DNA from: Hysterangium stoloniferum
Taxonomy: Eukaryota > Basidiomycota > Agaricomycetes > Hysterangiales > Hysterangiaceae
Direction of reading: 5' to 3'
Assembly (NCBI GenBank): GCA_015178975.1
Contig: WHVD01000109.1
Coordinates: 124,001-188,000 of the forward strand
Length of the DNA: 64,000 nucleotides
The translations under genes and the position numbers were made by a program. Shown here one piece after another: positions 23,474 through 35,900 of this stretch. Every line of letters begins with the position of its first letter. Within the stretch, counting starts at the first letter, position 1. The notes beneath the pieces are model-generated. The model was not told where the DNA came from. It searched no databases and saw only the letters and a program-made list of their open reading frames with translations.

Positions 23474-26400
23474 CTAGTCCATGGAGCTTGTAAGTTGCAG
23501 TCTGTCGGCGACCCGTTTCATTTTTGGTCGTTGAGATACATCGAAATCCCAGCAATTGCTGGCAACCTCCCAGAGAGAATCATCAAGACCTCTCTTTACT
23601 GCAGCTCCCGTGGGTCGCATCGGCGTTCTCCCTTTAATAATTTCAGTGATCAGATGCGCCTCAATCCTGATTTCTGCGAAAGGTAATTCTTCGGTGTAGA
23701 GCTGCAAGAAAGAAAACTCAGGAAGAAAAAAACAGGATAATTCTGGTATGATGATGGTGTACCTGAATAAGAAAACATCCGAACGCAAACACGTCACTCT
23801 CTGGGGTTGGCCGTGACTCTTCTCCTGGTTGTGGGTACAAGAGTTCCGGAGCAGAAAATCGGATGTGTCCATGTGCGCTCAGCCCAGAGGGTGTACCAGA
23901 CACCATCGCTAGCTTCTCAACATACCGCGTCAGACCGAAATCAGCCAGGAGGGCATCCCCTGATCCTGAGATCAGTACATTATCAGCTTTGAGGTCTCCA
24001 TGAACAACGGCAGGGCCATGTTCGCCAGAATGCAGATATGCAAGTGCTTCTGCCGTTTGCTGAAGCTATAGTTGTGTCAACTCAAAGAAAAACGGGGGAA
24101 TTTCATATGAACAGGATTCTTACAATGGGTCGCCTGTCAACGGTGGGATTATTTCGGACGTATTCGAGAGAGTTCCCATGGGCTGCCCAAGGCGATATCA
24201 TGAATAAACGGTATTCGTCCAATTCCCAACATCCCCAGAAGGGCAAGACATTTGGATGACGCAGTTGGCTCCAGAATCCAACTTCGCGACAGAATATCTA
24301 TGGGATCGGGGAATACTCAACACCTATAGTCTCGCTACTCTACGGAAAAGGCTGACCTTTCTCATATTGTCGGAAGCATTGACAAAGACACGAAGCTGTT
24401 TAAGCGCAACTTTTGTACTTTCGTTGTGACGTGGTAGCTCTCCTATATATATGTCGCAGTATCTTCCACCACACACTGGACCGTTGATTATAGTGATCTC
24501 TCCGGTAGGAACCCATGGGTATCTTCCTTCCGTCAGACTAAGTCTCCGGCCCACGATGTCCGTAAACCATTTTGGATGGGCATTGCAGCTGTCTGCGGCG
24601 GGAGGTGGAGGCGTAACAACTCTGTTTTGCTGGTCCGCAAAATCGTATTGTTCGATGGTGTCCTGGCTGGCTTCATGGGAGGAAGACTGAAAATGGTAAT
24701 TTGTGCGGCTGGCTTCCATGCAAGGAAGATTTTCAATCTGCCCTAATGGTTTTGGTAATGCTAGGACCGGAGGCGAGGCAAGTTCTTGAATGCGTAACAC
24801 GATAGAACCACATTGAGTCGATTCCAAAACATATGCCTCATCAGGCCAACGGTCAAGTGTAAGCGTCAAGACTAGGCAGTTGAATAGTAAATTATGGATC
24901 GCAACATCAGAAAATGAGTACGTGCCATCATTCATAGATTGCATAAGGAGAAACCTCCGAACAGTACACACGAACGAGCCTTGTAATGTATGCTGTTCTG
25001 TAAGCTCTTCCACATTCCATACATTGATTGCTACAAGATCTCCGCCCTTCGCCGATTCACTGTTATAAAGATAAGTTAACCGAAAGATGAAAATGATGTA
25101 AGAAGAAAATAATGTCGCACAAAATAAATTCACTATTCCACACCGGATTCATTGATCCTTTCTCTGCAAGCGACGTACTGACTTGCTGCCCGGCTATAGA
25201 TATACTTGCATAGGGTGTCCAATTATGGTTGTTCGCGGGCATGCATGTCAAATTAAGTGCTCCTAAAACTGTTGTGATTCAGTTGGGAAAGTTTATTGGA
25301 GGGTGATCTCAAAGTATACCTTGCACGAGTAGTCGCCTTTCAATGTCACGGAATGATGTTGCAGTTGTAGGAGTGGTGACAGCAGCTTCAAACGAAGAAA
25401 ATAATGGAGATGACTGAATTACTTTTAATTTGTGGAAACAAGCATACAAAAGACAGAAACGGACTTCTGCATATCGCAATGCAAACTCTGTATCGTCACG
25501 ATTCTTCCATTTATCACCAACGCGCCGCAAGGATGATTGTTTCATACTTCGTCTTTTTTGAAGGGCCAGAGGCTCAGATGTATGGCGACTGTGGCCAATC
25601 TGACGATATTAATAATACGTCGGGAATTATAGCCAATGGGAAAAAATGATGCACCGCGTACAGTCTGTGGGCCTAAACAGCGGGCCTTTTCCTCTTCATC
25701 GTGTAGCCTTTTGATTGATTGAAACCTCCATTGATCTTTGGGATTAAGAACACGCCACTGAAAGGATCTGGGATCCCAAATAGACACCCTTGGGGAAGGC
25801 GGAAGGTCCAATGAACTGGAAATATTGCCCAGAATAGGACTATCTCTATACAGAGAATAATCAGATCTGTGGGCTCCTCCACGATGAGACTCCTGTAAAA
25901 AACTATCTGGAGAGGTTAGGGTCAAGTCGGGCAGGTTATTAGATCGGAACCGTTCGGGTATTCTTTGAGTAGCAGCGGGGGAGCTGCGTCCAATGGAAGG
26001 GACCCTAGGCTCAGGGGCGGCACGAACGCGGTTATCAAGATTATTAGATGGGACGCGCTCCTCAAGATTATGAGAGAACTCTGTAAATTGAAAGGTATTA
26101 GCCCACCGCATGTCTATGGTAGGTAGGAAACTATAACCAGATTCTGGCACATTCACTAGGGTTAAAGAAACACAACCAACGGTTATGGAACGAAACGTTC
26201 GAACGACTGCTGCCACGAATTCACTTTGTTCTCTTGCATCTTCCGTTTGCCATTGATATGCTCTCGCCAGAGTGATAATAACGGTATTTGGCTGTGAGTT
26301 CAATGACCGGCCAAGTCTAAGTAGAAGATGACTGATAGATAATTCAACCCACACCAGCAACCTCTACTCTTCGCAGTTCATTCAACTTCCATGGCTTACC

Positions 26401-26677
26401 AACGGAAAACGAGTCATTGGTATTTATTTTTGACTTATAAATGAATCCTTCCCCAGCGGCATTTCCTCAATGACATGTCAGCGAACTAGTATACTATATG
26501 AAATCATGTGGATCACATACTTGAAAGGAGTATATAGCGAGGTCTTCGCTGTCCATCCTCTGCATCGTCCCATATTTTAACGTGTGATACATAGCTCTCT
26601 GGAGGACGGCCCGCAACATTACGCTTGTCAAACACGGAGACGATGATCCTCTGCTTGGTTGTCTCCATTGTGGCCAT
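23474..26677 (-). CDS. protein kinase with C2 domain, 911 aa
   Basis: Exons on the minus strand: 26677-26521, 26465-26353, 26291-25662, 25599-25320, 25268-25121, 25059-24357, 24297-24124, 24065-23763, 23701-23474. Together they give 2736 bp, an exact multiple of three, with GT-AG introns of 51-62 bp. The donor of the second intron (26352) is the least certain. The middle shows a C2-like domain (LLVQVLGALNLTC, PYASISIAGQ, NPVWNSEF). The C-terminal kinase domain has a glycine-rich loop GPVCGGRYCDIYIG, VALK lysine, HGDLKADN catalytic loop, DFG, SAPE, and DVFAFG. All catalytic residues are present, so an active Ser/Thr or TKL-type kinase is likely. Membrane or lipid docking by C2 is inference. 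Confidence 0.82.
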
Positions 26678-26699
26678 CCTATTGTCAGCTTTTGGGTAG

Positions 26700-27041
26700 G
26701 GCTTGAGGTGGGGCAGGCCTACCTCTCCGGACCTCTCCGGCAGGCCTGCCTCTCACTGCCTCTCACTGCCATTACCATGATGACAAACAAAATTAAAAAT
26801 AGTGATCACGTAAGCAGGTATTGTAAATGCATTGAACGTTCAAATACCAACAACCTAATGGATGATCCCCAGTACAAGAAAATGCTCAAAGGCTTGGTGC
26901 AAATGACGCTTACCTCTGGATGCTGAACACAAGATCTGCGAACATTGTCCAGCATGTGACCGTCAAACCAAGATCATCATTGCCATTTTGGAGTATTCAG
27001 TGTGAGGAGAGCAAGGGTTCTTGTGGGGTGGCCTTAGTTCC
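26700..27041. other. kinase 5' flank with short imperfect repeats
   Basis: At 26705-26770 the units CCTCTCCGG and CCTCTCACTGC repeat. No gene or clear promoter element was assigned. Confidence 0.4.
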
Positions 27042-27420
27042 TGGAACGGACTAATGAAATTAGTCCGTGTTCTTTGTAATGGGAGTGTTTTCCCCTTTTA
27101 AGCTCCGCCATTGTGCAGTCAGCTCCTCCCGCTTGCCACCGAGTGGCCGGCCCCTCAAGGATTGCTCAGCCTTTCCTTGAGTAATTTTCTTTTCCCCACC
27201 ATCCCACCCTTTCCCGCCCCTTTATTGCCCGAAAACTTGAAGTTTAGATTGATTTTTCATGTATTTACTATTAGTTTGACATGCTGTTGGGGCTCGCTCA
27301 TGTCCTCATCAGCATATTTGCGCAATAGAGCCTGCGGCCCCTGGATTCGCTTCCACCGGGGGGTCTGTTCACCCAAACACGGACAGAGACAAAGACCACA
27401 TGAACCTTGTATGTAAGGGT
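27042..27420 (-). mobile_element. tyrosine-recombinase element fragment, intron-like part
   Basis: Reverse complement of about 19100-19475 of the YR element, including the GGACTAAT...ATTAGTCC dyad and the AGCTCCGCCATTGTGCAGTC stretch. Similarity is high and no coding part remains. Together with 15495-16050 this shows at least three copies in 12 kb. Confidence 0.75.
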
Positions 27421-27661
27421 GTGTCCATCCTGTTCAGTCTAAGTAAGTTTCTGTGACTGGTCATTGACAACACATGCTGGTAGAACAAGTGTTCGTTTAA
27501 TTGTCAATATTAGTGACATGTGCCCCTCTATTTCTCTAAATCATCTGAGAACACTCGTCGTACTTCATAAAACGATCGTCGGTTTCCTCATTTTCCGGCC
27601 CTGCAGATGTTATCACTGGAACTTGACCGCAAATCAAATTGCAAACCATGTTAGAATATAG

Positions 27662-27800
27662 TGTTGGGATTTATTAGGATATGTTGCAAGCCGTTGAGCT
27701 TGATGGTCTCATACTGTACAGTAGCTTAGTCATCGGATGTATTTCGTTAAGGGTTTTGTCACCCCTTCACCCACATGGAAACCTGCCACATATTCTTACA
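27662..27800 (+). repeat. TRIM left LTR
   Basis: Starts TGTTGGGATTTATTAGG, ends CATATTCTTACA; the same as 28503-28641 over all 139 positions by eye. Confidence 0.88.
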
Positions 27801-27813
27801 GGTTATGGGCCCC
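27801..27813 (+). other. TRIM primer binding site
   Basis: GGTTATGGGCCCC, complementary to the anticodon arm of initiator tRNA-Met, directly adjoining the left LTR. This fixes the orientation of the element as plus. Confidence 0.8.
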
Positions 27814-28502
27814 GCCAGTTGCCTCTAATTTGCTTATCTACTGCTGCTATATCTAAACTACACCCCTTCGTCATTGTCAACATTGCTGCTCTTATTTCAA
27901 AAATTTTTGTTGGCGCAATGAGAGGTGAACTTACAAAGTGTGGTATTGGGACTAAAGATACTGTGGAGTGGCAGTGGTATATGGAGCATGGTTTATTGGG
28001 AATGGACTCACAGATTGTTGTACCTGTTCCAAGAACATCTATGGGTTTGATGAAGACAACAACATTCGACTTCGAGTTCTGCGAACCGACCTTTGCAAAG
28101 TAGGCCTGTTGTCCCACGAGTGGCCAGGCTGAAGTATTCTGTTATTTGTGGGGACTAGGAGTTGTGAGCAGGGCTCTGAGGTCTGGCATCAGAATTCCGG
28201 GAGGTTAGGAGGATGTGTACTAGGAGTTCTGAGCCTGAGGTACAATTCGATGCTAACGTAGCGGATGTGTGGTCTGGGAGGTTGGGGGAATGCGTACTAG
28301 GAGCAAGGGATGCTCCAAGGTATGATTCGACGCCAAATGTACCAGACGATTTTTGCGTCTAGTGGGCGCAGCGTATTTTCACGTTTCAGACGAATATCGC
28401 ATATGGTGGGCGCAGTGGATTTTTTATTTTCGATTTTCGGACGGATTTTCGGATGGATTTTGCGTCAAGTGGGCGCATTCTCAACAACTTGCAAAGTGGG
28501 CG

Positions 28503-28641
28503 TGTTGGGATTTATTAGGATATGTTGCAAGCCGTTGAGCTTGATGGTCTCATACTGTACAGTAGCTTAGTCATCGGATGTATTTCGTTAAGGGTTTTGT
28601 CACCCCTTCACCCACATGGAAACCTGCCACATATTCTTACA
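28503..28641 (+). repeat. TRIM right LTR
   Basis: Second 139-bp LTR, preceded by AAAGTGGGCG, a weak purine-rich tract. Followed by target duplication TATAG. Confidence 0.88.
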
Positions 28642-28646
28642 TATAG

Positions 28647-28982
28647 GGCTGTGCGAGCATGCATAAGGTGCCACACCGGCAATTTGCCACCCTATTGTTC
28701 TTTTGAGTTTGGCTAAACCCTTTGTTGCCATACGTCTATTGTTCTCAAGGCGTATATAACTAGTATAGATTTCTTGTACTTACGCTATCCGTTTGCCTCC
28801 TACGAGACACAGAGGGTCAAACGGAAATCACACTCGTCCTTGTTTCTGATTGTTGCGAGCTTCGAGACTTTATTCCAACAAACCATTCTACTCAAGGTCT
28901 TGTACAACAGGAAACAAACTGTTTTCCACATCCGATAACTCGTGACGCGTGACTCATTATCAAATCCTTCTACTAACATTAC
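28647..28982. other. 3' flank of the 601-aa gene
   Basis: No gene seen between the TRIM and the stop codon at 28983. Confidence 0.4.
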
Positions 28983-30984
28983 TTAAGCCAACTCATCAAG
29001 GATAGAAGGGAGAACATCTTCCATCGTGAGTCGTTTGGATGATGCACGTCTAGCTAGTACTGTGTGGATAATCCCACCGAGAGCTGGGTGGGTTTGAGAG
29101 GTAAAACCCATCTGTATCAACGTAAGTACGTCTCGGAAAAGAGCAGTGCTGACCGGCTCACCATTGCCAATCGTTGTTCGACGACCGTTCTAATCGACCT
29201 CGTGGAAGGGGGATTGACATCCCCGCCTTCTCTCTGAGACCTTGACAGTCGAGGGCATAAATTGTTTTTCAAAATCGGGACATAGAGGCACTTACGGCGG
29301 AACTCCAGCTACTCCCCGTGCCTGTCCAGACCGAGCTCTACTAAAAAGCAGAGAAGGATCAGAAAGGGGAAGGGCGAGAAAATTCTACCTGACGGAAACG
29401 TACGGATCCGTGATGTCCCGAGCGACGCGAGAGACGCTGAAGCGCAATCCCCCACCTGAAAAATCAGCCCTGGGCCTTGCAGCGTCAGAAATGGGTCTGG
29501 TCGGCGAGCTGGGGGATAGTTCGCGTTCGTCATGCGATTCCATCGCATTCGACCGTCTCTGAAGCGGGGAACTCAGCATGACTATCTTGACGGCTGACAT
29601 CGCGGCTTTGCGATGTAAGTAAGGCATCCTGTACAGAAAAACAGGGAACGGCAGCTGCAGGATTTCCGGGCCCAGGGCGTGAATTCTGATAACTTACCCT
29701 AACAGCAGGATTAGCGTGGGGATTACAAATTCCCTCGACGGACCCTTCTCGCACAGTTTTATGCCCCACAGGTGCAAATTCCGAATATGGCGGCGGCGGG
29801 CTCTGAGGAAGGTCTCGATCAATATCAGTGCTTAAAACACGAGCCCCAGGTGGCGTGCGTGATCGCCGCCTTGAGCTATTTTGACCGCGTCGGGGTGATC
29901 GTGACCGCTCTCTGTCATGAGTGCGCGTCGGCAAGGGAGCCACAGGCCTGCTCTCTCGAATGTGTGCTTGCAGATCCCGAGATTCCCTTTCCATTGTCGT
30001 GTATAAAGACAGTAGTGTCCGGAATAGATCCTTCGCATCCACTGTAGGCTCAGCGCCTTCGGATACCATGACCGAATGCGCGGCCTTGTACGCATTTTTC
30101 AAAATAGTGATGGGGGTATCATCGTAGGATGTCCGTTCTATTGTTTTTAACGCGGATAAGAACGCCTGGTGACGGCCCTTTGAGAGAGCGCAAATATTAC
30201 GAATTAACTTGAACGCATTCTGCGCTCCGGGTGGAAGGATTGGTGAAGACGGCCCAGAAGCCGCGGGCGCGAGTCGGGCATGGGAAGAAGCTGGAGAGTT
30301 GGAAAGTGGAGCTGGGCGAGGAAGGTTTGGATGCACAGTAGACTGTCTTGTGGTATTTTCATTTGCAACCGCCGTGAGGGGGATCTTCGCTCTTGACGCA
30401 GCGGCACCGGAAGGTAATCGTGGAGGTGGGACATTTTCGGGTGGTTTAAATGCTTGGAGGCTCGGAGCGGTCCTGTTGGCATTAGATGGAGTCAGCCGGT
30501 GAGCAGAGGTATCGGCAGTTGTGTTTGCAGGAACGGAGCCTCGGATGCATGAATTTACTCTCTGAGATTGTCTTGCCCCTTTCTGGTTGCTAACAGTGGG
30601 TTGCAATGTACCCCCGACCCTCCCAGGCAGAGAGCGAGTCGAGTGCAATGGCGCACGGACTGAACTAACCTTCATGGCCGCGCCGGCAACCTTTGGTTGC
30701 AAAGATCGAGCTCTCGGAGGATGTTGAACAGTTGGACCTCTCATCCCTGTCGCCGCCCCAGCTTGAGCTTGAGGTCGGAAGGCGTCGCGAAAAACTGTTT
30801 GTAGCACAGACGAGGGCTCTTGAGGGTTGACCGCAGCATTCTGATGCAGAGAATTCGATGCTGGTGGATGTAGGTTATCCGTGATAGGCATTGACACCCG
30901 CCGGCGCCGTGGGTCACGATCGTTGTTGTTGGTAGATGAGGATTCATTCAGCTTTGTCTTATTTGATGGCGTGGAATTGACCAT
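28983..30984 (-). CDS. hypothetical disordered protein, 601 aa
   Basis: Minus-strand exons 30984-29698, 29654-29389, 29340-29296, 29240-29162 and 29111-28983 add to 1806 bp, exactly 602 codons, with GT-AG introns of 43, 48, 55 and 50 bp. The first exon encodes a low-complexity, Ser/Pro/Ala/Arg-rich region. A more ordered segment (about residues 240-320, with QNAFKLIRNICALSKGRHQA) looks helical. An RS-like run (RERSRSPRRG) and a PPPPYSE motif follow. The C-terminus (GGIIHTVLARR, MEDVLPSILDELA) again looks folded. I do not recognise the family. A nuclear or RNA-related role is only a guess from the RS-like run. The start ATG at 30984 gives MVNSTPSNKTK and is preceded by AT-rich DNA. Confidence 0.75.
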
Positions 30985-31610
30985 GGTTGATCAAGGTGTT
31001 ATCTGAGCTTTAGATGTCCCTATTTATCCTTAAATAACTACTCCCAATTAATGGTAGCTTGAAGTTGTAGGAAGAACGAAGAATACCCGTAATGAGACAT
31101 TATACTTCAGGAATAGATAAATATATACATACATAGAAACTAAAAAAATCGATGCCACGGCACTGTATCTTAGATATGCTAAAATTACTGGTATATGTGA
31201 GCAGCCCTGGCAGGTTTTTAAGTCGATGGTGCGTCAACAGACTAAAGCAAGTGGCGGTACCACGTGGGTTCACGTGATGGTATACAATTTGAATTGCTTT
31301 AACCTCAACCCCGGTTGGTGGCCGTTGAGGTGCAACGCGTCTTTATAACACCGTGCGGGTAAACTTATCGATGTGGTAGCTCTTGAAGAGTGGCGCAATC
31401 AGTTGGTAGTACCGGGTATAGCTGCTGTCTCCAGAAATACGGCGCAAAGCTTCCAAAATAGACCAAACCAACTTACACTTACACTCCACAAGAAACGAAG
31501 AAATATCTATTACCGCTCACTATTTTACGCAGGTTTCTACAACAAAAATAGGTATAAAACTCTAATCGTATCGCCGTCAGCATCCAACACCCCGAAAATC
31601 CTAAGACGAT
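30985..31610. other. intergenic DNA: upstream of the 601-aa gene, downstream of the carrier gene
   Basis: About 625 bp between two genes that both read on the minus strand. It must hold the promoter of the 601-aa gene and the terminator of the carrier gene. No definite element was assigned. Confidence 0.4.
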
Positions 31611-32958
31611 TTAGAAGAGGCTGTCTAAAACCTTTCGCGAGGCTTCCACACCGAGCTGTAATGCGTTAACAGTGATTAGATTGTTTTTGGGATTAAAATG
31701 ATACTTACGAATGTCGCTGCATTTGCGGGGAATGCCTAGACAGGGGATTTAGTCAGAAGAAACGCTTGGGGGATATTCACGCACTCTCGCCATAGCAGGG
31801 CCAAAGCCCTTCCAAAGAGCTCGAACGCCATCTGTAGCAATTGTTTTACGAGCGCAGTCGAGGAAACCGCTGTATGTCCCTTGGGGTGCGGATTGAATTC
31901 GTGATTTAAGAACCTAGCCAGATGTGTAAATTCAAAACACTGCGAGCAAAGGAACATGATCACGAACATCGGGCGGGATGGCAATACTCCACATGGCAAC
32001 ACCAGCTGTTCCACCTGCCATGATAACTGCACTCAGATTCAATTGTGATGGATCAGCGCCTGCTGGAGTTAAAGCCTTTTTAGCAACTTCATAAGCTGCG
32101 AAATATCTAGTGCCAATTGAGAAATAAGGTATGAGTAGTGAGAGTCAATACTCACGCAGCACTTCCAGGTCCATCCCGAGCCAATGTAGCACCAGATCCT
32201 CTGAAAATACTCCTGATACCCCCCTCCTTGTATAGCACCTTAAATACGTCAAATACACCCTTGTATTTTTTCTCAACTCCCTGCCCTTGGACTTGGAGGA
32301 GGACTTTGGCACGCTCTACAGGTGCTGTAACAAGGGTTGTCGGAACGGCAGAGAGGAAACCGGCTGCAGCGAGCTCGGGTATGCTGAGACTAGTGGATTT
32401 TCGGTTCGGTGTAGCGGTGAGGATGAGGTTTTTGGAAAAATCATAGGCCTAACAACATATTATAGTGTTTATAGCTACAAGAAATATCATACTGACCCAG
32501 AATGATACAGCAAAGATGGGTGTTACTCCCAATATGGGTGGGACGACACCGCGGTATAAGCTTTTGATATAAGTAAGTTGTGTGAGCTAATCATAGCACA
32601 AAGAGCGCTTCTTACCCAGTAATGCCATCTCTTGCTAAAGCCTTTTTCACAACATCCAAAGCACCAGTGTATACACCCTTCTCAGCTGTTTGCAACCGTG
32701 TCTTTGTAAGATCGAATGGGTGTCCTGCAAGAAGATAATTAAACTAGTTTCATGATCGAAATATTTTTTTTACATACCAACTAGCACAGCAGCCACACCA
32801 CCAAAGCCACCTGCTATAAATGCCTTAATTGAGCTCGCAGTGCTGTTTACTGCCGCCGACGACGATGAAGACGCCTGAGAAGATGGCTTCGTTTCTTCGC
32901 TCTGAAGGTTCACGTCAACAAGCGTACACTTGAACACAGGGAAGACCGCACTAACCAT
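31611..32958 (-). CDS. CRC1: mitochondrial carnitine/acylcarnitine-type carrier, 328 aa
   Basis: Eight exons on the minus strand: 32958-32778, 32724-32616, 32560-32497, 32448-32156, 32106-31968, 31913-31785, 31735-31709 and 31655-31611, total 987 bp in frame. One is a 27-bp microexon. The protein has the three mitochondrial-carrier repeats, each with the Px[DE]xx[KR]-type signature: HPFDLTKTRLQ, APVERAKVLLQ, PPDVLKSRIQ. The last matches carnitine/acylcarnitine translocases (SLC25A20, yeast Crc1), which exchange acylcarnitine and carnitine across the inner mitochondrial membrane for beta-oxidation. Length fits the family (about 300-330 aa). The N-terminus carries a Ser/Ala-rich extension before IKAFIAGGFGG. 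A close relative such as another SLC25 member is the main alternative. Confidence 0.9.
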
Positions 32959-35900
32959 GACTTTAGGAATCGCCTAACGGAAATCTGTGCTCAGAAAAGC
33001 AGCAAAGAAGTATGTCCTTTGGCACTCCGTTAGCCTCTCCGGAGGACCGTGGTCCGCTACCGCGGGTATCCGTCAATCACGTGAAAGCGCTTGCCACGTG
33101 AACGCTCAAGGCTGAGTTGCCATTTGCATGATCCATCCTTTCCAGCACTGACCGTCCTATTCCATCTTGGCTTTACGCGATGACTGGCACTGTGGAAAGT
33201 CCAATATGAGTTATATATGGAGATTACCCGATTTAACTACCTTCAACTTCCCGAATGACATGCTTCATCACACGAGAAGCTCAGTTCATTAAGGTACTAA
33301 TGATATTCCCATAATTGGTGAGTCAACTTGTTTCAAACCGGTGTGTACCAGTAGTTATTAACAATCACTGAAATGAAATCATGACGTGCCGTTTTTGGCA
33401 TTGAGATCTCGGGGACGAGTTTATGCTAGCGATAACATGAAAATATTTGGGAATAATGCGCCTATCGGAAAGCTGGCAAATTCGAACCTGATCGAGAACC
33501 ACAGCGCAGTCGGAAAGTACTGTACAATGAGCGATCTCAATATGTTTGGGGATCTACTACTTCACTAGCCTGTGACGCAGCTGCTTTTAATAATTGGGAG
33601 TACTTGTAAGTAAGGCAGTGAATAATGATTCAGCCGTGGCGTTTCAGCTCCCAAGGATTCCCATGATACGTACAACTATTGGAGTAATAAAAGGCCAGTC
33701 GGTACATCATGAGAGCAATGAAAGTCAAAGCGACTGACAAAACAGAAGACACAGTGAGCGTTTTATACTTGCTTTTCCACCCCTTTTCCATCCCGGGTTT
33801 CGAAACTCTAATTCAATATTTTATCCGCTTGCCGATACCCTCACATGGTCTTTCGTGCTACCATCTGTTTAGTATAACCTAAGCAGTTACTACTATTGTG
33901 TATATTAAGACGAACTCAGCGTCAGATGGATCGTCTTACTAGCTGCAGCATTCCTTCTACCATGGATCGTTCCTTCCGGTCCTTGTCCTCCAGAATCCCG
34001 GTCTGAGAAAAAATCTTGTGCTTCGCCTCGTTTATTCATTGCCTCTTGGACGCGGACTTCCAATCAAGGATCAAGTTAAGGTAAGTCTGGATTCCTTGCT
34101 CTCCCACAAAAAGAATCATGATCGAACAAAATTCAACCCCTTCTCCGAAGTTGCATTATACATAACGAGACCTGAGGCAATAAAGGGTGTCTAGATAGAG
34201 CAGTGCGAACAAACGAGTTCAAACAAAGTGGCATACAAAGCAGTAAACAGAGAAACAAGATTGTCCTTGTATTTTCCGTTTTCTATTCCCGAATTCGAAA
34301 TGGGCTTCTTACTGATTCAAGGCAACTCAGACTGGAGAGTGTACTTGCTCGAATTATCACAGTAGAAGGGGAATGACGATGGCAAGAGGACGGCCTTGAC
34401 CGTGCTTGAATGACAACTCGGACTGGAGAGGGTGCTTGGGGCATGACCTCAGTGAATGCCCTTCGTTGTTCATTCACGGCTTGGGGCATTGTTGAAACCT
34501 GGCTGTCTTCGCCTTCCTGAATAATCGGCTTGACTTATTGGGATCTGCTGGCATGCTCTTGGGATATCTGAGGACCGCTGCTTTCCTTCACCCGTTCTTT
34601 TGGATGGGTACCTGGTATAGTCCTTGGTTACTAAAGATATGTAAGTAAGTCATCCATAAGTATAATATATCACTATCCATGTGCCTATTACTTCTGCTAA
34701 TGGTCTCCCTTTTAGGCTGGATTGGCATGAGCGCACAGCGGGTAGCCTTTTAGCCATAAACTGGACTTTGAATTTAATAACGGACCTATCATACGCTGAT
34801 GTTGTGCGGATAAGAAAGAACATTTCTAGCTCCTTTTCTGTATTTATAATTCATTATTCTCTGTGAATGGAATGTAATGAGATTTTGAACGAGGCGACGC
34901 AAGAAGATCTGATTGATTTGGTCTCGGATTATTATCTCACCTGTCGCTAACGTTGGCATTTTTCAGTCCCAGCAATATCACGAGTAGTGTACGAGGAGCT
35001 TGTGAGTCTGTATATGTGACTGCAGCATTCCTTTCTGGAATTCCATATAATATTTCAATCTTTGAAGCGAGATCTGCCCATGATGGTCCGGGTTATTGAT
35101 GGAAACACTTGGACCTCTTCCGGTGCATCAGCAGGATTTTTTTCTCCCTCATCTCTTTCCCTGCAAGATATCCATTGATCATCCCTTCTTAGGGACGGAC
35201 ATGGCGCTTGCATTTTCAGAGCATATTGTAGGCAGCAAGACCGCGGCTGTGGTACGTGGCATGATAGAGATTCCAGAAAAAGAAGGAACCGAGTATGATC
35301 CATCTGCCACCATCCATGCATTGATTTAAATAGTTATGGATGAAAGGTGGTATAGGTGGTGCCAATGTGGGGCGATAAGTAAAAGCGGCAGGAGGTGGAA
35401 CGAGAGTAGAATCTACCAAGGGACGGGAAAGTTAGGTGAAGAGCGGTGAAGAAATCATATTGACGTCACAAAAGTATTTCCCACGCAGAGGTCTAAATAT
35501 TCGGAAGAGAATGAAGTCAGAACAGTTTGCAATAATTTCGTGTATGTAACCACCCAACCCCCGGGACATTGCGGAGATTTGGAGGACAACTATGAAGCTT
35601 GTCCAGAGACTCGGAAGATCCAAAACAACTTATCGTCCCCTGAACAACCGAGTGATTGGTGGAGTTTATATAAAATATGCCTCTACTGAGGATCCTGTGA
35701 CTATGCCAGTGCAGTGTCACTTTTAATTAAATATTTGAAAATGTAAAATGACTGAAGTGTTGACTCTGGGATTCCGGGTACCATCTCAATGCAGGGAATC
35801 ATATCTGCCTGTGATCATTAAGGATCCAAGATGTGATTGGCGGGTTTAGAATCCAACAAACTTTTGGATACTTAAAGATCCATAACCAAGTTACAATCAG

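Larger units (their letters stand above)
27662..28641 (+). mobile_element. TRIM-like miniature LTR retrotransposon (980 bp)
   Basis: Two LTRs of 139 bp that read as identical flank a 702-bp inside. The left LTR is followed at once by GGTTATGGGCCCC, the half-tRNA-iMet primer site. The ends are TG...CA, and a perfect 5-bp duplication TATAG flanks it (27657-27661 and 28642-28646). The inside has no gag, protease, RT or integrase motif. A 140-codon ORF (27681-28103) begins in the left LTR and crosses the primer site; it has no recognised domain and may be chance. The right part holds four short GTGGGCG repeats. All hallmarks of a terminal-repeat retrotransposon in miniature are present. It must rely on proteins of a full-length, probably copia-type, partner. 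Confidence 0.88.

Noticed and set aside
28503-28716. Second copy of the MLQAVELDG ORF as a gene duplicate
   Set aside because: It is simply the right LTR of the TRIM repeated; the ORF ends in flanking DNA.
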